From an uncultured Bacteroidota bacterium (GTDB taxonomy: Bacteria; Bacteroidota; Bacteroidia; UBA7662): a DNA stretch of 10,550 bases. Below, in pieces: positions 6,384-10,550 of the stretch. The notes beneath the pieces were generated by a model. That model saw nothing but the letters and a program-made list of their open reading frames with translations, was not told the DNA's origin and made no database searches. The stretch's first letter is position 1. Every line of letters starts with the position of its first letter. Location of the stretch: assembly GCA_903908015.1 (NCBI GenBank), contig CAIVQI010000046.1, positions 1 to 10,550 of the forward strand. The letters are read 5' to 3'. The translations under genes and the position numbers were made by a program.

Positions 6384-8170
6384 TTAATCCAATAATAGTG
6401 CGCGCAAGTGATCATAGATGCCTTGGGCGTCTAATTGATGCAATGCATATAATTCTTCGGGTTTCCCATGGGTAACATATGCATCGGGCAAAGCGGCCAC
6501 CTGAATTTTCCTCGATAACCGGCCTCCAGAAGGGCATGACCAATCGCGGACCCTGCACCGCCACGGTGGCAGCCATCTTCCACCACCAGTACGAAAGGGT
6601 GGGCGAGTGCTTCTTGTAGCAATTCTGGGTCGATGGGTTTCACAAAACGCAGGTCCCAGTGGGCAATAGCAATCGGGTGATCTAACCGATTCAGGGCCTC
6701 CGTCACATGAGCAGCCATTGGGCCCACGGAGATCACCATTCCAGAATTTCCTGAGACCAGGCGATGTGCGCTGTAGCGCAAAAGCGGATGAATAGGTCTA
6801 TCGTCCGGATGATCTGGTGCATGTCCACGTGGATACCTGATGGCAAATGGGCCCGAATCATGATGCAAGGCTGTGTACATCATCAGCCTTAATTCTCCTG
6901 CATTTCGTGGCGCCACTACAGTTAAGTTGGGTACACAAGCCAGATAGGCTAAATCGAATGCGCCATGGTGGGTGGGCCCGTCAGCTCCCGCCAACCCGGC
7001 CCGGTCGATGCAAAAAACAACGGGTAATTTCTGTAGGGCCACATCATGTATGATTTGGTCGTATGCTCGTTGAAGAAAAGTGGAATAAATGGCCACGAAA
7101 GGCCGTGCACCGCGCGTCGCCATCCCCGCTGCAAAGGTCACGGCGTGCGCTTCCGCAATTCCTACATCGAAGCAGCGATCGGGCATTTCATCCATCAACA
7201 TTTTGAGTGAGGTGCCTGTAAGCATCGCAGCCGTGATCCCCACCACCCGTTGGTCGGCCTTCGCCAGTGCTACAAGAGTCCGACCAAATACGTCCTGGAA
7301 TTTGGGCCCCAATACCTGCTGGTCAGGAATGGTGCGACCACTGAGCTTGTCGAAACGCCCTGGCGCATGCCAACGTGTTTGTTCTTCCTCAGCTGGGGGA
7401 AAGCCCTTGCCTTTGCGCGTCAGAACATGGATGACGCACGGCTTTGGGTCGTTGTCCCATACACGCAAAGCCTCGATGAGATCCGATAGGTTGTGACCAT
7501 CAATACAGCCTTTGTAGGGTATCCCGAGCTTATCGAAAATCGAACTGGCATGTCCCGAGGCGTCGTCGTTTTTTAATTGGTTCAGGTGCTTGCTGATTCC
7601 ACCCACATTCGGATCGATACTCATTTGGTTGTCGTTGATCACTACCAAAATCGGCAGCGAACATTCGCTCAATTGATTGAGGGCCTCATAGGCCAACCCA
7701 CCCGTTAATGCCCCATCCCCAATCACGGCAATAGTGCGAGGACGACGTGTAGTGTTTAACCTACTGACCTGATGGGCGATGCCTATAGCGGCGCTGATGG
7801 AGGTGCTGGCATGCCCTGTGCCAAAGCAATCAAAGGTGCTCTCTGATCGACTGGGAAATCCGCTAATTCCACCCAAAACTCTGTTTCCTGCAAACAAATG
7901 CCGACGGCCAGTCAGGATTTTATGGGCATATGCCTGGTGACCCACGTCCCATACCAAATAATCGTCCGGAGTTTGAAATACAAAGTGTAGGGCGATGGTT
8001 AATTCAACTACGCCTAAGTTTGCGCCAAAGTGGCCACCCCGTTCACTAATTTCCTGAATAAGGAACTGACGCAATTCTTCTGCAAGTAAAGGGAGCTGAT
8101 CCGGACTCAGTTGTCGGAGCTCCTCGACACTTTGAATGCTCCTCAGTAGGGTTATACGCTTTTCATCCAC
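6384..8170 (-). CDS. dxs: 1-deoxy-D-xylulose-5-phosphate synthase, frameshifted near the 3' end
   Basis: The first MEP-pathway enzyme joins pyruvate and glyceraldehyde-3-phosphate using thiamine diphosphate, feeding isoprenoid synthesis (quinones, undecaprenyl carrier). Motifs: GGHFGANLG (45-53), DVGHQAY (75-81), the ThDP/Mg motif GDGALTGG...NDNQMS (151-184), DVGIAEAHAVTFAAG (335-349, E340 being the likely catalytic Glu), DRAGLAGADGPTHHGAF (389-405). The uninterrupted frame ends at 6431 with a non-homologous tail. In the next frame, conserved C-terminal sequence (KIQVAALPDAYVTHGKPEEL and on to LRALLLD) continues to TAA 6386-6384. Restoring one A at the A4 run (T4 at 6506-6509 on the plus strand) gives an intact protein of about 595 aa. 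The GTG start 8170 overlaps the antiporter stop by 8 bp, implying translational coupling. It converges with the protease gene, 15 bp apart. A consensus error or a true mutation is possible. Confidence 0.93.
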
Positions 8171-9134
8171 GCTGGATCAAAAAGTAAAGATAGGCGGCAT
8201 AGGCCAATAAAAAGATAATGCCCTCCATTCTTCCCAAAGTATGTCGCTTCCCGAAAAAGACCAAAACGAACAATAAAAGCGAGGTTACGGACATCACCCC
8301 CATGTCGGTTATCATTTCAATCGAGTATTGTAAGGGATGAATGACAGAGGATATTCCCAAAATAAACAAGATATTAAAGATGTTAGACCCGACCACGTTG
8401 CCAATGGCGATATCACTTTCTTTACGGATGGTGGCGACGACCGACGTGAACAGTTCGGGAAGCGAGGTGCCAGCGGCAACCAATGTAAGACCGATTAAAG
8501 TTTCCGAAGCACCCCATGACCGTGCAATCAAAACAGCATTTTTGACGCATAAATCAGCCCCCCAAGCCAAAAGTACGATTCCTGCCACCAACATGCCGAC
8601 CAAAAGCAAAGGTGATTTCCCGGTAATCGCTGCCTTGTCGTCTGCCTCAACTTCCTGGTTTCTGTTTTGTTTGGTCATCCACAACATGTAGTACAAAAAG
8701 AGGCCAAACAGAATTAGAAGGATAATGCCGTGTGTCAGGCCCATGGCCCCGGTTCCGGACAATGAATCAGCAGATATGAGCCCCATCAAGCTAAGCAGCA
8801 GCGCTGTGCCCAGTGCAATGGGAATCTCTACATAGGTTGTGTTTTTTTTTACGGTTAGCTGGCCAATTAAAGCTGACAAGCCAAGAATAAACAAAATATT
8901 CACAATATTACTCCCAACAACATTCCCCATGGCGATATCGGAACTGCCTTTTAATGCTGCAAACAAACTGACCAGCAACTCAGGGAGGGATGTACCCATG
9001 GAAACGATGGTTAGACCAATAACGATATCAGGAATACGGAATTTCTTGGCAACTCCCGATCCTCCACGCACGAGCCAATCAGACCCCAATACCAAAAGAG
9101 AAAGGCCCACTAAAAACAAAACTACAGTCATCAT
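8163..9134 (-). CDS. Calcium/sodium antiporter (CaCA family, YrbG type)
   Basis: A 323-aa inner-membrane cation exchanger that probably exports Ca2+ in exchange for Na+ or H+. It has the two inverted alpha repeats of the CaCA superfamily: GTSLPELLVSLFAALKG...SDIAMGNVVGSN (about 47-76) and GTSLPELFTSVVATIRK...SDIAIGNVVGSN (about 222-251). Transport-site acidic residues are E52 and E227, with D66 and D241 in the second half of each motif. About ten hydrophobic segments surround them, and a short polar loop (about 154-172) separates the halves. Length is normal for the family. Start ATG 9134 (a second ATG follows directly) lies nine bases after an exact -7 box. The stop overlaps the dxs start by 8 bp, so the two are co-transcribed. 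The ion specificity is inferred from family only. Confidence 0.93.
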   Translation of the reverse strand: MMTVVLFLVGLSLLVLGSDWLVRGGSGVAKKFRIPDIVIGLTIVSMGTSLPELLVSLFAALKGSSDIAMGNVVGSNIVNILFILGLSALIGQLTVKKNTTYVEIPIALGTALLLSLMGLISADSLSGTGAMGLTHGIILLILFGLFLYYMLWMTKQNRNQEVEADDKAAITGKSPLLLVGMLVAGIVLLAWGADLCVKNAVLIARSWGASETLIGLTLVAAGTSLPELFTSVVATIRKESDIAIGNVVGSNIFNILFILGISSVIHPLQYSIEMITDMGVMSVTSLLLFVLVFFGKRHTLGRMEGIIFLLAYAAYLYFLIQRG

Positions 9135-9143
9135 TTTTTTTTA

Positions 9144-9151
9144 CAAAGATA
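9144..9151 (-). promoter_or_regulatory. -7 promoter box of the antiporter-dxs operon
   Basis: Minus-strand TATCTTTG matches TAnnTTTG exactly. It is followed by T, a run of A and the antiporter ATG at 9134, so the leader would be only a few nucleotides and A-rich. I could not find a TTTG -33 box at the usual spacing. Confidence 0.5.
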
Positions 9152-9210
9152 GTTTATACCAAGCAGTCAGTATTTGCGTTTTTTCTGCGTATTCTTGAAA
9201 AATTCATTTG

Positions 9211-9426
9211 ATGGAAAGAAACTTTACAAACGATTTATTGGTGTCGGCGCTCTTTTTGAATTCGGGGGATCCCCGACGCAATTTGGCAGAGCATTTAATA
9301 GCGGGTGACCGAAAGCTCACTGATGAATGTATTCTACTGCGGTCTGTATTTCGGGAAATGGCGGAGAATCCCCTTCAGCCGAATCAGCAGCAGGTTGACC
9401 GGATTTTAGGGGCGCTACACGCCTAA
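9211..9426 (+). CDS. Small hypothetical protein, 71 aa
   Basis: I do not recognise this protein. It is soluble, with no signal peptide or membrane segment, and looks mostly helical: an N-terminal helix (NDLLVSALFL, about residues 6-15), a central segment (RRNLAEHLIAGDRKLTDECI) and a C-terminal motif ending QQQVDRILGALHA. The last part, P-x-x-x-x-V-D-x-I-L, resembles the ends of other short Bacteroidota proteins of unknown role, but I cannot name a family. The start is ATG 9211; the TTG at 9208 just before it is unlikely. It is divergent from the antiporter (76 bp between starts), and its stop overlaps that of the O-antigen ligase-like gene. It looks coding: the frame is clean and the composition protein-like, and it is not a shadow of another gene. 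Confidence 0.6.
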   Translation: MERNFTNDLLVSALFLNSGDPRRNLAEHLIAGDRKLTDECILLRSVFREMAENPLQPNQQQVDRILGALHA

Positions 9427-10550
9427 GTCCTTACTTTTTTTGATGGGAAGAGTCCCAGAAGAGGCAGATAAAGGGCCAGCATCACAGTGCCTTTTTGCCT
9501 AAGGAGGGTGCTCTCGGTGAAGGAACAAAGCAAAAAGAAAAAGAGATACCATAAGACCATTCTGTTGCCTGAGGATATATATGGAAAGGAGACGGCGATA
9601 ATCGACAAGACCAGCAGCAAGGAGCCAATCCAGCCCAGGTCCAGTGCGGTTTGCAGGTACTGATTGTGTGCGTTAAAATGATAGCGTAGGCCCACATGAA
9701 ATCCCAATTTTTCGTAGGCTTCCATCAGAGCCTTTTGGCCCAATCCTGGTCCATGACCCACAAAGGGTTGATCTTTAATAGCATGTAATGCCCCTTTCCA
9801 CTCGGCCAGTCGTATGGTAACGCCAGAAAAATCACTTAAACTATCGGCATCTATCCGGTACTCCACCTGCGATAAATCCCTGATCCGATGGTCAATCGGT
9901 TGGGGTAAATACCCCAGACTGAAAGCGAGAATGAGGAAAATAATGGAGAATGTGATCAGGATGCCAGCTTTTCGATGAAAGTTTTTCCAAAAATGCCCAG
10001 CAATTGGCCAAGTCAACAGCAAAACACCCAAAATCATACGTGAGGAGAGCATCACCAAAAACAACAACAGAAATAATTGGCCCAACAAGAAGCGCCGTTT
10101 CGATACCCAGGCAGGACGCGGAACAATAAGGGCGGTCATGAAAAAAACAGACACAATCATGGATAGATACCCAGGGTGCATCAGGGGATCGGATAGGCCA
10201 ATGTAGAACAAGGGGTGATCGGAGAAGCCTTCAGAAGGGGTGTCGCCCAATATCCATTCTATGATGCCCTCAAGGCATAAGCCGAAAGAGGTAAAAAGCA
10301 TCAGCGCCCATAGTAAAAAGAACAATTGATGAGCATGTTCCTTCAGTTTTTGGGGTAGGCCTAAGAGCAATAGGGGGATGATCAACCATTGGAGGTGCAT
10401 CACCAACACACGTCCCCCCTCAACGGTCCAGCCTGTAGCGGACCAGCGCCAGAGGTACCAAACAAAGTAGGGGAGGATTAAAGCAAAGGATCTGGGAATT
10501 TGAAGAAAAGCACATGTTAAGTGACCACTATAAATTCGCCAAACGAACCA
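9423..10550 (-). CDS. O-antigen ligase/polymerase-like membrane protein (Wzy/WaaL), N-terminus cut by right edge
   Basis: An inner-membrane protein that probably joins or polymerises surface polysaccharide on the periplasmic side. The frame is open from the right edge, with 375 residues visible. The apparent GTG at 10409 is internal, because coherent membrane-protein sequence (SFALILPYFVWYLWRW) continues upstream of it. Hydrophobic segments alternate with a large periplasmic loop between about 9650 and 9900. The loop carries GHGPGLGQKALMEAYEKLGF followed by FNAHNQYLQTALDLGWIGSL, the G-x-G-P-G and A-H-N-x-Y-L-Q signature of the PF04932 O-antigen ligase family. Two or three membrane segments follow before a basic tail. 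Ligase versus polymerase cannot be decided. Stop TAG 9425-9423 overlaps the stop of the convergent 71-aa gene. Confidence 0.85.
   Translation of the reverse strand, partial: WFVWRIYSGHLTCAFLQIPRSFALILPYFVWYLWRWSATGWTVEGGRVLVMHLQWLIIPLLLLGLPQKLKEHAHQLFFLLWALMLFTSFGLCLEGIIEWILGDTPSEGFSDHPLFYIGLSDPLMHPGYLSMIVSVFFMTALIVPRPAWVSKRRFLLGQLFLLLFLVMLSSRMILGVLLLTWPIAGHFWKNFHRKAGILITFSIIFLILAFSLGYLPQPIDHRIRDLSQVEYRIDADSLSDFSGVTIRLAEWKGALHAIKDQPFVGHGPGLGQKALMEAYEKLGFHVGLRYHFNAHNQYLQTALDLGWIGSLLLVLSIIAVSFPYISSGNRMVLWYLFFFLLCSFTESTLLRQKGTVMLALYLPLLGLFPSKKVRT

Noticed and set aside
6431..6505. 25-residue alternative C-terminus of DXS in the uninterrupted frame
   Set aside because: It has no DXS features, while the adjacent frame contains the expected C-terminal sequence. 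It is best seen as a product of the one-base deletion.
10407..10409. GTG as start of the O-antigen ligase-like gene
   Set aside because: The frame is open upstream to the edge and encodes membrane-protein sequence of the same style, so the true start is outside the window.
1..10550. Mobile elements, CRISPR arrays, toxin-antitoxin or phage-defence genes
   Set aside because: No transposase, integrase, terminal inverted repeats, spaced direct repeats or defence motifs seen on either strand. The gene content is ordinary chromosomal.

Overview
The window looks like a chromosomal segment of a free-living Bacteroidota (Cytophaga-Flavobacterium-Bacteroides) bacterium. Three things in the sequence point there. 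A secreted metalloprotease ends in a type IX secretion (T9SS/Por) sorting tail. Promoter -7 boxes match the Bacteroidota consensus TAnnTTTG in front of several transcription units. No clear Shine-Dalgarno sequences precede the starts, and several starts are GTG. The tRNA gene lacks an encoded CCA. I cannot place it below phylum level. The layout is compact core genome, with no phage, IS, CRISPR or plasmid genes.

Left block (minus strand, read right to left): a START-like small protein (2404-2024), an LptF/LptG-type LPS-export permease (2010-325) and the N-terminal third of a family-4 type glycosyltransferase (299 to the left edge) form one tight operon, with gaps of 13 and 25 bp. It is driven by a promoter near 2466-2497. 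A tRNA-CAU (2533-2606, probably Met) is transcribed the other way from a back-to-back promoter.

Centre: a Sua5/TsaC-type threonylcarbamoyl-AMP synthase (3623-2634, minus; t6A tRNA modification) is divergent from a large secreted M43-family zinc metalloprotease (3678-6368, plus). The protease carries a signal peptide, propeptide, catalytic domain, PKD domain, four tandem Cys-bearing Ig-like repeats and a T9SS tail.

Right block: a calcium/sodium antiporter (9134-8163) and 1-deoxy-xylulose-5-phosphate synthase, dxs (8170-6384), overlap by 8 bp on the minus strand. The dxs reading frame is broken by an apparent one-base deletion at 6506-6509, and the conserved C-terminus continues in the neighbouring frame. 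A 71-aa protein of unknown function (9211-9426, plus) overlaps tail-to-tail with an O-antigen ligase/polymerase-like membrane protein (9423 to the right edge, minus).

Functionally the window mixes envelope biogenesis (LptF, glycosyltransferase, Wzy/WaaL-like protein), a secreted protease, isoprenoid precursor synthesis and tRNA biology. I do not see a convincing novel multi-gene system. The most useful observations are the dxs frameshift, the two edge genes, the promoter-based start calls and the repeat architecture of the protease.
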